From: Janthinobacterium sp. 17J80-10
Lineage (GTDB): Bacteria > Pseudomonadota > Gammaproteobacteria > Burkholderiales > Burkholderiaceae_D
Assembly: GCF_004114795.1 (NCBI RefSeq)
Contig: NZ_CP035311.1
Location: 1,302,001 to 1,366,000, forward strand
Reading direction: 5' to 3'
DNA: 64,000 bases
Made by a program: the position numbers and the translations under genes. Shown here piece by piece: positions 1-10,114 of this stretch; positions within the stretch are counted from its first letter, which is position 1, and each line of letters begins with the position of its first letter. The notes under the pieces are model-generated. The model ran no database searches. It saw nothing but the letters and a program-made list of their open reading frames with translations, and was not told where the DNA came from.

Positions 1-530
1 GGTGAATAGCCTTTGTTTAATAGATGAGTCACATAAAGACCGGTCAATGCATAGATGCTTGTTGTTAATCGATCTTTTTGTGCAAGTTCTACGTTTGAAA
101 ATAAAACCTTATTTAAATCTGCCAATAGCTCTTTTTCATAGTCTTCTTCTCGAGCTAATACGCCCCTGCAGATGACGCTAAGGCGATTTAATTGCCCTGA
201 ACTAAAATCTCCCCCTCGAATTTTTTTGAAGATCTGTTGTCGTGAACCCTCCATTTTGGCGAAGAGAAATTCCGCAACTGGATCGTTCGATAGGCAGCTG
301 TCAATCTCGTCTAACGATGAAAGTATGTAGCCTCCGTTTTTGTCGTTGGATCGATATTCGCTTATGTAAGTTAACGCTTCAAGGGAACTGCTAAATATAT
401 TCATCAGTCTAGATTGGTAGAAATGCGGTGTTCGCATGCTTAGTTTTTCCGTAAATGTCTCAACGAAGAAACGGGCACGAAAATCGTTAATTGGGAGTCT
501 TTCCCATTTATCGTCTGCGAGGTATTTCAT
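1..530 (-). CDS. Unrecognised AT-rich protein, 5' part only (runs off the left edge)
   Basis: I translated this strand directly. From the ATG at 530 the frame stays open for 176 codons to the window edge with no stop. The protein starts MKYLADDKWERLP and reaches LLNKGYSP at the edge. It looks soluble, mixed helical and charged, with no signal peptide or membrane segment. Base composition is near 40% GC, far below the roughly 62% of glnS and the rest of the window, so it is probably an accessory or horizontally acquired gene (inference). An AGGAAG lies 13 bases before the ATG, which is rather far. I do not recognise the family, and the catalytic part, if any, is outside the window. Confidence 0.7.
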   Translation of the reverse strand, partial: MKYLADDKWERLPINDFRARFFVETFTEKLSMRTPHFYQSRLMNIFSSSLEALTYISEYRSNDKNGGYILSSLDEIDSCLSNDPVAEFLFAKMEGSRQQIFKKIRGGDFSSGQLNRLSVICRGVLAREEDYEKELLADLNKVLFSNVELAQKDRLTTSIYALTGLYVTHLLNKGYS

Positions 531-566
531 GTTATCTATCTAACTTCCTGGATGAGTGGCGAGCGC

Positions 567-595
567 ATAATTCTATTTTCTCGCCAAGTTATCAA
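567..595 (-). promoter_or_regulatory. Possible sigma70 promoter for the left-edge gene
   Basis: On the minus strand TTGATA (595-590) is followed 17 bases later by AATTAT (572-567). It lies between the glnS terminator and the ATG at 530, about 35 bases upstream of that start. The whole surrounding tract is AT-rich, so chance matches are likely. Confidence 0.3.
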
Positions 596-730
596 ATGGG
601 TGCTTAAACTGGTAAGAATGGAGATTGTCGATGTATAAAATTGATTAAAAGTAATTTTACTTACTTTCGGTAGTGATGCTCGTATATTTTTATTTGTTCG
701 GTTCAGCCATGTCACAGAATCTATAGAAAT

Positions 731-765
731 AAAAATGGGCACCATAAATGTGCCCGTTTTTATTA
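731..765. terminator. Rho-independent terminator downstream of glnS
   Basis: Stem GGGCAC / GTGCCC around a 7-base CATAAAT loop is flanked by an A-run on one side and a T-run on the other, so it can work in both directions. For glnS, read right to left, the stem is followed by a T-run (TTTTTATTT). It marks the sharp junction between the GC-rich core gene and the AT-rich gene to its left. The rest of 531-818 shows nothing else; a 69-codon frame at 536-745 overlaps the terminator and looks accidental. Confidence 0.75.
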
Positions 766-818
766 TTACTTGGCTCCTAATTCAGACTCGAATTAGGGCC
801 TGGAAGATTGGAGATCTA

Positions 819-2576
<1,758 letters not shown>

Positions 2577-2753
2577 GGATTATTCAGGCAGGCTGCTTGG
2601 TAAATGGATATGACTTGTTGTTGCCATTTTACCGTAGCAGGGTGCCGGGGCGGTCATTGCCTTCCCTTTGATTATTGTCAGCGACACTTTTACAGCCTGG
2701 AGGAAATAATTGCAAAAAATATATTTAATTTAAGTAACGTTAGGGAGAGACCC

Positions 2754-2975
2754 ATGAACATGCAATGCGACATTCTTGCTAGCGAACCGCTGCTGTCTGC
2801 CGAAACGCCCGCTGCGGCGACTCCACCGGGGGAGTGGCGCTACTCCGTGGGCGGCATGCTGGTGCTGTCGGGCGCTTTCGGATTGCTGGCGGTGCTGGCC
2901 GATGAAGCGCTCGGCGGCGCGGTGACCCAGGTGCTGGAGGCTACCCTGGGCACGCCGGGAATTTTCAGCAGGTAA
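2754..2975 (+). CDS. Small single-pass membrane protein, hypothetical
   Basis: A 73-residue frame starting MNMQCDILASE, preceded by a good GGGAGAGA ribosome site 3 bases from the ATG. Residues about 32-53 form one hydrophobic segment (GGMLVLSGAFGLLAVLADEAL). The frame is open further upstream to 2604, but the AT-rich 2700-2750 tract with the Shine-Dalgarno favours the start at 2754. No family recognised. It lies divergent from glnS and 60 bases before the carbonic anhydrase. Confidence 0.5.
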   Translation: MNMQCDILASEPLLSAETPAAATPPGEWRYSVGGMLVLSGAFGLLAVLADEALGGAVTQVLEATLGTPGIFSR

Positions 2976-3035
2976 CTCAAGTTCGGGCGGGTGTGGCCGT
3001 AAAGAAAGAAAGCCTTATCTTTTTTCTGGAAGCCC

Positions 3036-3956
3036 ATGCGTATTCTTTTTCTGGCCTTTGCTGGCATGCTGCTGTGGTCGTCCGCCCATGCCATCGACCC
3101 GCGCATCATTACGGCGGTCAATCCCAAGGAAGAAGAGGATATGCAATTGCTGGCCGAGCGCATTTCCGCGCGCCTGGCGACCTTGCGCAAATCCCGGGAA
3201 GCCCGTCCGGCCGCGCCGATGCCGCGCAAGAAGCCGGCGGCGGCCAGCGCCGCGGCCGCCGGTGCCAACGCGCCGCAACAAGGCCATGCCTGGCACTATG
3301 ACGGCGAGGGCGGTCCCGCGCACTGGGGCCGCATGAATCCGGCCTGGGCCACCTGCGCCAGCGGCGCGCGCCAGTCGCCCATCGATATCCGCGACGGCAT
3401 CCGCGTCGACCTGGACCCGGTGCAATTCGATTACAGGCCGACGCGCTTCCAGGTGCTCGACAACGGCCATACCGTGCAGGTGAATCTGTCGACGGGCAAT
3501 ACCATCACCGTGACCGGCCGCAGCTACGAGCTGACGCAATTCCACTTCCACCTGCCCTCCGAAGAACGCATCAATGGCAAGGGCTTCCCGATGGTGCTGC
3601 ACCTGGTGCACAAGGATGCCGCAGGCCGGCACGCCGTGGTGGCGCTGCTGGTCGAGGATGGCGAGCCGCATGAGGTGGTGCAGCAGGTGTGGAACAACCT
3701 GCCGCTGGAAAAGCGCGAGCCGGTTCTGGCGGCGGCGCCGCTGGATCTCGACAAGCTCATGCCGTCGCGGCGCGAGTATTACACCTACATGGGCTCGATG
3801 ACGACGCCACCCTGCTCCGAGGGGGTGCTGTGGATCGTCATGAAAGAGCCGATCCGCCTCTCCAGCCAGCAGATCGCCATCTTCGCGCGGCTGTACCCGA
3901 TGAATGCGCGCCCGATCCAGGAAGCGGCGGGGCGCATGATCAAGGAATCCAACTAG
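3036..3956 (+). CDS. Periplasmic alpha-type carbonic anhydrase
   Basis: Catalyses reversible CO2 hydration. Residues 1-19 are a Sec signal peptide ending SSAHA. Residues 20-80 are a charged helix and a Pro/Ala/Lys linker not needed for catalysis. The catalytic domain runs from about 83 to 306 and shows the alpha-CA signature: HWG, QSPIDI, the zinc ligands His170 and His172 (QFHFHLPSE) and His189 (VLHLVH), the probable proton-shuttle His145 in NGHTV, and the Thr loop in MTTPPCSEGV. Two cysteines (about 107 and the one in PPCSEG) probably form the usual disulfide. The second-shell Glu normally two residues before the third His ligand appears to be Val. It converges directly on the IclR gene with no intervening base. 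Confidence 0.95.
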   Translation: MRILFLAFAGMLLWSSAHAIDPRIITAVNPKEEEDMQLLAERISARLATLRKSREARPAAPMPRKKPAAASAAAAGANAPQQGHAWHYDGEGGPAHWGRMNPAWATCASGARQSPIDIRDGIRVDLDPVQFDYRPTRFQVLDNGHTVQVNLSTGNTITVTGRSYELTQFHFHLPSEERINGKGFPMVLHLVHKDAAGRHAVVALLVEDGEPHEVVQQVWNNLPLEKREPVLAAAPLDLDKLMPSRREYYTYMGSMTTPPCSEGVLWIVMKEPIRLSSQQIAIFARLYPMNARPIQEAAGRMIKESN

Positions 3957-4796
3957 TCAGGAACGCAGGGCAGCAGGCCTGCCGCCGAGCCGCGCGGAAA
4001 GGCGGTCGGCGAACCTGCGGATGGCGGCGCCGGCCTTTTCCTGCGCTGCCTCGGTGGCGTCGATCGAGAGCATGCTGACGGCCACGCCTGCAACGGCCTG
4101 GCTGCCGGACGAATCGAACACCGGCGCGCCGAAGCAATGCATGCCTTCGCGCACTTCGCCGGCATCGACCGAATAGCCGCGCCTCCGCACTTCGTCCAGC
4201 TGCGCGAGAAACGCTTCGAGGTCGGGCGTGCCGGCGGGTGTCAGCTTCTGCGGCCAGCTGCCTTGCAGGCTCGCCTTGACATCCTCCAGCGCAAAGGTGC
4301 TTGCCATGGCCTTGCCGGTCGCCGTGAAGGCCAGGGGCAGGCGCATGCCGATCCTGAATGTCACGCCCAGCGGCCGGCTGCCGTTGCGGCACGCCACGTA
4401 CACCACGCTGGCGCCATCCATCACCGACAGGGTGACGGTTTCCTGCGGCAATTCACCGATTTCTTCCCAGGCTGCATAAAACTCTTGCGTGATATCGCTG
4501 CGCGCCAAAAACGCATTGGCCCAGGTCATCACGTGCGGCCCCAGGCTCATCTGGCCATTTTCCAGGCGCGTGATCAGGCGCAGCTGCACCAGCGTCGCGC
4601 ACAGGCCGTGCAGCGAGCTTTTCGGCAAATCCACCATGCGCGCCAGGTCCGCCAGCGACAGCGGGTTGGCGGATCCGGCCAGCGTATCGAGCACGCGGGC
4701 GGCGCGGGTCACGGCCGGCGACGTGCTTTTTTCTTGCGGCACGGCATCATCGGATGCCGCCAATGTTGCCAAACTGCGGGCTGTAACACTTTTCAT
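3957..4796 (-). CDS. IclR-family transcriptional regulator of the adjacent catabolic genes
   Basis: A 279-residue regulator. Residues about 26-90 form the winged helix-turn-helix (PLSLADLARMVDLPKSSLHGL). The C-terminal GAF-like effector domain has the family's signatures, including LPLAFTATGKA and the FGAPVFDSSG region. It is transcribed away from the aldehyde dehydrogenase gene, with 123 bases between the starts that hold two inverted repeats, the usual arrangement of a local regulator. The family and gene neighbourhood match BlcR of Agrobacterium, a repressor of gamma-butyrolactone catabolism; that functional link is inference. An N-terminal lead of about 25 residues before the HTH is somewhat long. 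Confidence 0.93.
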   Translation of the reverse strand: MKSVTARSLATLAASDDAVPQEKSTSPAVTRAARVLDTLAGSANPLSLADLARMVDLPKSSLHGLCATLVQLRLITRLENGQMSLGPHVMTWANAFLARSDITQEFYAAWEEIGELPQETVTLSVMDGASVVYVACRNGSRPLGVTFRIGMRLPLAFTATGKAMASTFALEDVKASLQGSWPQKLTPAGTPDLEAFLAQLDEVRRRGYSVDAGEVREGMHCFGAPVFDSSGSQAVAGVAVSMLSIDATEAAQEKAGAAIRRFADRLSARLGGRPAALRS

Positions 4797-4817
4797 AAAA
4801 AATAGGGCTCAAAGAAG

Positions 4818-4846
4818 TTGACGGGCAATCAAAACCTGCCTACGAT
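4818..4846 (+). promoter_or_regulatory. Sigma70 promoter for the dehydrogenase operon
   Basis: TTGACG (4818-4823), a 17-base spacer and TACGAT (4841-4846) place a transcription start near 4853. That is immediately before two inverted repeats, giving a roadblock/repressor geometry. The TTGACG is close to consensus; the -10 is moderate. Confidence 0.5.
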
Positions 4847-4853
4847 GGCGGCA

Positions 4854-4887
4854 TTCGATAATACGAACGGCGTTCAATAGGTTGAAC
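4854..4887. promoter_or_regulatory. Candidate IclR operator: two inverted repeats
   Basis: Two palindromes sit side by side. TTCG-N6-CGAA spans 4854-4867 and the perfect GTTCAA-N4-TTGAAC spans 4872-4887. Their centres are about 19 bases apart, roughly two helical turns, and they lie at the predicted transcription start of the dehydrogenase operon in the divergent intergenic region. IclR-family proteins typically bind such short palindromes as dimers or tetramers. No binding data; assignment rests on position and symmetry. Confidence 0.5.
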
Positions 4888-4919
4888 AGCATAACAAAAT
4901 TCTACGCAAAAGGCTACTC

Positions 4920-6368
4920 ATGAATCTGATCGATATCAGTTTGTTGAAATCGCAAGCGTTTGTAAATGGGCAATGGGTCGATGCCGACGGCGGTGCGCGC
5001 TTTGCCGTGACCGATCCGGCCACCGGCGAGACGCTGGCGCAAGTTCCGGCAATGGGCGCGGCCGAGACGGAGCGTGCGGTCGCTGCCGCCCAGGTGGCGC
5101 AGCAGGCATGGGCAGCCAGGTCGGCCAAGGAGCGTGCCGCCATCCTGCATGCCTGGAACGACCTGATCCTGGCCAACCTGGAAGACCTCGCGTACCTGAT
5201 GACGCGCGAACAGGGCAAGCCGCTTGCCGAGGCGCGCGGTGAAATCCGTTATGCCGCTTCCTTCATCGACTGGTTCGCCGAAGAAGCGCGCCGCATCCAC
5301 GGCGATATCCCCCAGCACCCGGACGCCGACAAGCGCATCCAGGTCTACAAGCAGCCGGTGGGCGTGTGTGCGGCGATCACCCCATGGAATTTTCCGGCGG
5401 CGATGATTACCCGCAAGGCGGGCCCGGCGCTGGCTGCCGGCTGCGCCATCATCATCAAGCCGGCTGAACAGACCCCGCTGTCGGCGTTTGCGCTGGCCGA
5501 GCTGGCGCAGCGCGCCGGCGTGCCTGCAGGCGTGCTGCAAGTGATTACCGGCGACGCCCGCGCCATCGGCGGCGTGCTGACCGCCTCGCCGGTCGTGCGC
5601 AAGCTGTCGTTTACCGGTTCGACCGGCGTCGGCCGCATCCTGATGGCGCAGTGCGCGCCGACCGTCAAGCGCCTGTCGCTCGAACTCGGCGGCAACGCGC
5701 CGTTTATCGTGTTTGATGACGCCGATGTGGATGCCGCCGTCAACGGCGCCCTGATCGCGAAGTACCGCAACAGCGGCCAGACCTGCGTCTGCGCCAACCG
5801 CTTCCTGGTGCAGGATGGTATTTACGACGCCTTTGCCAGCAAGCTGGCCGAGAAGGTCGCCGCGCTGGCTGTGGGCAATGGCTTGCAGGCAGAGACAGTG
5901 CAGGGCCCGCTGATCGACCAGGCCGCCATCGACAAGGTCGAGGAACTGGTCGCCGATGCCCGGGAAAAGGGCGCGAAGGTGCTGGCCGGCGGCAGCCGCC
6001 ATGCGCTGGGCGGCAGCTTTTACCAGCCGACGGTGTTGGGCGGCGTGACGCCTGGCATGCGCATGGCCCGCGAAGAAATCTTCGGGCCGGTGGCGCCGCT
6101 GTTCCGCTTCCGTGATGAAAGCGAAGCCGTGGCCATGGCCAACGATACCGAATTCGGCCTGGCCGCCTATGTGTATACACGCGACCTGGCGCGCTCGTGG
6201 CGCGTGACCGAAGCGCTCGAGTACGGCATGGTCGGCCTGAACACCGGCCTGATCTCCAACGAGGTCGGCCCCTTCGGCGGCGTCAAGCAATCCGGCATCG
6301 GCCGCGAAGGCTCGCGCTACGGCATCGAGGAATACCTGGAACTGAAATACGTCTGCGTCCAACTGTAA
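4920..6368 (+). CDS. NAD(P)-dependent succinate-semialdehyde-type dehydrogenase (GabD-like)
   Basis: Aldehyde dehydrogenase superfamily enzyme of 482 residues, predicted to oxidise succinic semialdehyde or a close homologue to the acid. Visible features are the cofactor-fold TPWNFP and KPAEQTP, the FTGSTGVG Rossmann loop, general-base Glu255 in ELGGNAP, nucleophile Cys289 in SGQTCVC, and the C-terminal GVKQSGIGREGS block characteristic of the SSADH branch. It is the first gene of an operon with an iron alcohol dehydrogenase 25 bases downstream, and lies divergent from the IclR regulator. Together they would oxidise a 4-hydroxy acid to semialdehyde and then diacid, by analogy with blcB-blcA (inference). 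Start supported by AAAGG 8 bases upstream. Confidence 0.93.
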   Translation: MNLIDISLLKSQAFVNGQWVDADGGARFAVTDPATGETLAQVPAMGAAETERAVAAAQVAQQAWAARSAKERAAILHAWNDLILANLEDLAYLMTREQGKPLAEARGEIRYAASFIDWFAEEARRIHGDIPQHPDADKRIQVYKQPVGVCAAITPWNFPAAMITRKAGPALAAGCAIIIKPAEQTPLSAFALAELAQRAGVPAGVLQVITGDARAIGGVLTASPVVRKLSFTGSTGVGRILMAQCAPTVKRLSLELGGNAPFIVFDDADVDAAVNGALIAKYRNSGQTCVCANRFLVQDGIYDAFASKLAEKVAALAVGNGLQAETVQGPLIDQAAIDKVEELVADAREKGAKVLAGGSRHALGGSFYQPTVLGGVTPGMRMAREEIFGPVAPLFRFRDESEAVAMANDTEFGLAAYVYTRDLARSWRVTEALEYGMVGLNTGLISNEVGPFGGVKQSGIGREGSRYGIEEYLELKYVCVQL

Positions 6369-6393
6369 GCAACCGAATCGAGGAGCAAGCACC

Positions 6394-7551
6394 ATGAATA
6401 CTTTTGAATTCCGTACCGTCCCGGCGCTGCTGGTCGAATTTGGCGGCGCCCGTCGCCTGGGCGTGCTGTTGCGCGAGCGCTTCGCGCAAAAGAACCTGTG
6501 CCTGGTGACCGACGCCTTCCTGCACAAGAGCGGCATGCTGGCGCCGGCGCTGGCGAGCCTGGCCGAAGCCGGTTTCAATGTCCAGGTGATCGACGACGTG
6601 GTGGCCGACCCGCCCGACCATGTGGTGCTGAAGGCTGCGCAGCAGGCGCGCGACAGCGGCGCCGAGATCATTCTCGGCCTGGGCGGCGGCTCCTCGATGG
6701 ATGTGGCCAAGCTGATTGCCGTGCTGGCAGGCTCGACCCAGCCGCTGTCGGCCATGTATGGCGTGGGCAACGTCACCGGCCCGCGCCTGCCGCTGGTGCA
6801 AATGCCAACCACTGCCGGCACCGGTTCCGAAGTTACGCCGATCTCGATCGTCACCACCGGCGCCACCACCAAGGCGGGCGTGGTATCGCCCCAGCTTTAC
6901 GCCGACCTGACCATCCTCGACGCCGAGCTGACCATGGGCTTGCCGCCGAAGATCACGGCCGCCACCGGCATCGATGCCATTGTCCACGCCGTCGAAGCGT
7001 ATACCACCCGGACCAAGAAGAATCCGCTGTCCGACATGCTGGCGCGCGAAGCCTTGCGGCTCTTGACCTCGAACCTGCTGAAGGCATTTACCAACGGCCA
7101 GGACCGCGCCGCGCGCGAAGGCATGCTGCTGGGCGCCATGCTGGCCGGCCAGGCCTTTGCCAATGCGCCGGTGGCGGCTGTCCATGCGCTGGCCTACCCG
7201 ATCGGCGGCATTTTCCATGTGCCGCACGGCTTGTCGAATGCGCTGGTCTTGCCGCATGTGCTGCGTTTTAACGCCCCCGTGGCAGCGGCGCAGTATGCCG
7301 AGCTGGCAACCATTGCCGTGCCGGGCGCCAGCGGCAGCGACGAGGCCAAGACCGCGGCATTCATCGAGCACCTGGAAATGCTGGCACGCGAAACCGGCAT
7401 CGAGCGCTGCCTGTCGCATGTGGGCATCGGCGCCGACGATATTCCGGCCTTGACCCGCGACGCGATGCTGCAGACGCGCCTGCTGGTCAACAATCCGCGC
7501 GACCTGAGCGAGGCCGACATCGCCGGAATTTACCAGGCTGCGCTGGAATGA
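6394..7551 (+). CDS. Iron-containing (type III) alcohol dehydrogenase
   Basis: NAD(P)-dependent, metal-dependent alcohol dehydrogenase of 385 residues. The N-terminal dinucleotide domain carries the GGGSSMD glycine motif (about residues 97-103) and PTTAGTGSEVTP. The all-helical C-terminal domain carries the metal-ligand histidines in GIDAIVHAVEAY, AAVHALAYPIGG and HVPHGLSNA. Members close to this type include 4-hydroxybutyrate, 1,3-propanediol and lactaldehyde dehydrogenases; the partner semialdehyde dehydrogenase upstream makes a 4-hydroxybutyrate-like substrate the best guess. Good GAGGAG ribosome site. The stop overlaps an open frame leading into the next gene, but that gene's signal peptide starts 69 bases later. 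Confidence 0.92.
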   Translation: MNTFEFRTVPALLVEFGGARRLGVLLRERFAQKNLCLVTDAFLHKSGMLAPALASLAEAGFNVQVIDDVVADPPDHVVLKAAQQARDSGAEIILGLGGGSSMDVAKLIAVLAGSTQPLSAMYGVGNVTGPRLPLVQMPTTAGTGSEVTPISIVTTGATTKAGVVSPQLYADLTILDAELTMGLPPKITAATGIDAIVHAVEAYTTRTKKNPLSDMLAREALRLLTSNLLKAFTNGQDRAAREGMLLGAMLAGQAFANAPVAAVHALAYPIGGIFHVPHGLSNALVLPHVLRFNAPVAAAQYAELATIAVPGASGSDEAKTAAFIEHLEMLARETGIERCLSHVGIGADDIPALTRDAMLQTRLLVNNPRDLSEADIAGIYQAALE

Positions 7552-7616
7552 CGCAGAACACTTTTAACACCGTATTTACACAGGCGTTCGCGCCTCGAAA
7601 CCACCAGGAGACCCTA

Positions 7617-8831
7617 ATGAAGAAGACACTGAAGGCAACAGTATTGGCAGCATCGCTCGTGACAGCTTTCGGCATTGCGCCGCAGGCGAGCGCCCAGATT
7701 TCCGGCGATGTCGTCCGCATCGGCTTTATCACCGACCTGTCCGGCGTGTACACCGACATCGACGGCCCCGGCGGCGTGGAAGCCATCAAGATGGCGATTG
7801 CCGACTTCGGCGGCAAGGTCAATGGCAAGAAAATCGAACTGCTGGTGGCCGACCACCTGAACAAGACCGACATCGGTGCTGCCAAGGCGCGCGAATGGTT
7901 CGACCAGCAAGGCCTGGACATGCTGATCGGCGGCACCAATTCCGGCGTCGGCCTGGCCCTGGCGAAAGTGGCTGATGAAAAGAAAAAGCCTTACATCAAC
8001 ATCGGCGGCGCCACCGCGCGCCTGACCAATGAAGATTGCACGCCCTATACGGTTCACTATGCCTACGACACCGTGGCGCTGGCCCGCGGCACCGGCGGCG
8101 CCATCGTCAAGAACGGCGGCAAGAGCTGGTTCTTCCTGACGGCCGACTACGCCTTTGGCGCATCGCTTGAAAAAGACACCACGGCCGTGGTCAAGAGCAG
8201 CGGCGGCAATGTGGTCGGCCAGGTCAAGCACCCGCTGAACGCCTCCGACTTCTCGTCGTTCCTGCTGCAGGCGCAAGCATCCAAGGCGCAGATCCTGGGC
8301 CTGGCCAATGCCGGCGGCGACACCGTCAATTCGATCAAGGCCGCCAATGAATTCGGCATCACCAAGACCATGAAGCTGGCCGGTCTGCTGATGTTCATTA
8401 ACGATGTCCATTCGCTGGGCCTGAACCTGACGCAGGGCATGTACCTGACCGATGGCTGGTACTGGGACCTGAATGCGGAAACCCGCGCCTGGTCCAAGCG
8501 CTACTTCGCCGTCATGAAGAAAGAGCCGTCGATGCTGCAGGCCGCCGACTATTCCTCGACCCTGCATTACCTCAATGCCGTCAAGGCCGCCGGCACGGAC
8601 GATGCCGACAAGGTCATGGCACAGATGCGCGCGACCAAGGTCAACGATTTCTTCGCCAAGAACGGCACGATCCGCCCGGATGGCCAGATGGTGCACGAGA
8701 TGTACCTGATGCAGGTGAAGACCCCGGCCGAATCGAAGTACCCATGGGATTACTACAAGGTCGTGCAGACGATTCCTGGCGAGCAGGCATTTACCACCAA
8801 GGCCGAAACCAAGTGCGCCTTGTGGAAATAA
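7617..8831 (+). CDS. Periplasmic solute-binding protein, branched-chain amino acid type (first of three)
   Basis: A 404-residue ABC-transporter solute receptor of the PBP type I, LivJ-like fold. The start was chosen at the MKKTLKATVLAAS signal peptide (cleaved near ASAQ), preceded by CAGGAG. The frame is open 23 codons further, but those residues are not a signal sequence. The mature protein begins DVVRIGFITDLSGVY and has the usual GGTNSGVGLALAKVA and GADYAFG-like ligand-lobe segments. It lies 65 bases after the alcohol dehydrogenase, so it is probably in the same operon. No LivHMGF permease or ATPase gene is nearby, so it must use a transporter encoded elsewhere, or act as a sensor receptor. 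Confidence 0.9.
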   Translation: MKKTLKATVLAASLVTAFGIAPQASAQISGDVVRIGFITDLSGVYTDIDGPGGVEAIKMAIADFGGKVNGKKIELLVADHLNKTDIGAAKAREWFDQQGLDMLIGGTNSGVGLALAKVADEKKKPYINIGGATARLTNEDCTPYTVHYAYDTVALARGTGGAIVKNGGKSWFFLTADYAFGASLEKDTTAVVKSSGGNVVGQVKHPLNASDFSSFLLQAQASKAQILGLANAGGDTVNSIKAANEFGITKTMKLAGLLMFINDVHSLGLNLTQGMYLTDGWYWDLNAETRAWSKRYFAVMKKEPSMLQAADYSSTLHYLNAVKAAGTDDADKVMAQMRATKVNDFFAKNGTIRPDGQMVHEMYLMQVKTPAESKYPWDYYKVVQTIPGEQAFTTKAETKCALWK

Positions 8832-8866
8832 AAACCGATTAATTGAAGATTCTGGAGGAGATAAAC

Positions 8867-10039
8867 ATGAAACATCGCCTGATTGCGGCTGTCGCGTTGC
8901 TGTGTTGCGCGGCTGCCGTGCAAGCCAAGGACATCAAGATTGCCCACGTCTATACCAAGACGGGCCCGCTGGAAGTGTATGGGATGGAAACCCAGCGCGG
9001 CCTGATGATGGGATTGCAGTACGGTACCGGCGGCACCATGCAGGTCAATGGTAATGCCATCACCGTGATTGAAAAGGATGACCAGGGCAAGGCCGATGTC
9101 GCCCGTGGCCTGCTTGCCGCCGCTTATGGTGACGACAAGGTGGACCTGGCCGTGGGACCGACCAGTTCCGCCGTCTCGGTGGCGCTGGCGCCGATTGCCG
9201 AAGAATACAAGAAAATCCTGATCAACGAATCCGCCGTTGCCGACTCGATCACCGGCGACAAGTGGAATCGCTACATCTTCCGCACCGCGCGCAATTCGAC
9301 CCAGGATGCGATCTCCAATGCCATCGTGATGGACAAGGAGGGCGTGACGATTGCAACCCTGGCGCAGGATTATGCGTTTGGCCGCGACGGCATCAAGGCC
9401 TTCAAGGAAAGCATCAAGAAGGCGAAAATCGTCCATGAGGAATACCTGCCAGCCAATACCGCCGACTTCACCGGTGGCGCGCAGCGCCTGCTGAATGCGC
9501 TGAAAGACAAGCCGGGCCGCAAGATCGTCTTCATTTACTGGGCCGGCGCGGGCAACCCGTTCAAGATCGTCGACACGATTCCGAAAAACGCCGGTATTGA
9601 AATTGCCACCGGCGGCGCCACCTTGCCGGCGCTGTATGGCCTGAAGGATTTTGCCGGCATGCAGGGTTCGACGTATTATTACTACGGTATTCCAAAGAAC
9701 CCGATCAACAACTGGCTGACCACCGAGTACTACAAGCGCTACAAGACCCCGCCTGATTTCTTTACCGTCTGCGGCATGGTGGCAGGCCTGGCAATTGTCG
9801 AGGCATTGAAGAAGACCGGCGGCGATGCCAGCACGGAAAAGATGATCACTGCGCTGGAAGGCTTGAGCTTTGATACGCCCAAGGGCAAGCATACGATCCG
9901 CAAGGAAGACCATCAAGCCTTGCAGTCGATGTATCACTACAAGCTGAAAAACGATCCGGCGTTCGCCTGGGCCGTGCCTGAGCTGGTGCGTGAAATCAAG
10001 ATCGAAGAAATGCCGCTGCCGATCCGCAACGTGAAGTAA
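8867..10039 (+). CDS. Periplasmic solute-binding protein, branched-chain amino acid type (second of three)
   Basis: A 390-residue PBP type I receptor with signal peptide MKHRLIAAVALLCCAAAVQA and mature start KDIKIAHVYTKTGPLEVYG. Ribosome site GGAGGAG lies 7 bases upstream of the chosen ATG. It is only 35 bases after the first receptor gene but clearly divergent from it, so this is not a recent duplication; the two probably bind different ligands of the same pathway. The C-terminal half has the family's KGKHTIRKEDHQ segment. Again there are no permease or ATPase partners in the window. Confidence 0.9.
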   Translation: MKHRLIAAVALLCCAAAVQAKDIKIAHVYTKTGPLEVYGMETQRGLMMGLQYGTGGTMQVNGNAITVIEKDDQGKADVARGLLAAAYGDDKVDLAVGPTSSAVSVALAPIAEEYKKILINESAVADSITGDKWNRYIFRTARNSTQDAISNAIVMDKEGVTIATLAQDYAFGRDGIKAFKESIKKAKIVHEEYLPANTADFTGGAQRLLNALKDKPGRKIVFIYWAGAGNPFKIVDTIPKNAGIEIATGGATLPALYGLKDFAGMQGSTYYYYGIPKNPINNWLTTEYYKRYKTPPDFFTVCGMVAGLAIVEALKKTGGDASTEKMITALEGLSFDTPKGKHTIRKEDHQALQSMYHYKLKNDPAFAWAVPELVREIKIEEMPLPIRNVK

Positions 10040-10047
10040 AGTAGTAG

Positions 10048-10077
10048 CCGGCGCCGCTGGAGACCATCCGGCGCCGG
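10048..10077 (+). terminator. Strong hairpin after the second receptor gene (weak or no terminator)
   Basis: Perfect CCGGCGCC / GGCGCCGG arms enclose 14 bases, followed only by TGTTTC. The T-tract is poor, so it may slow or attenuate transcription or protect the upstream mRNA rather than end the operon before the hydrolase gene. Confidence 0.4.
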
Positions 10078-10114
10078 TGTTTCACTATAATTATTGTCAG
10101 GGACGAGTGCGCGT

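Noticed and set aside
536-745. 69-codon minus-strand frame between glnS and the left-edge gene
   Set aside because: Starts inside the glnS terminator stem, has no ribosome site or recognisable sequence; the AT-rich tract easily gives such frames.
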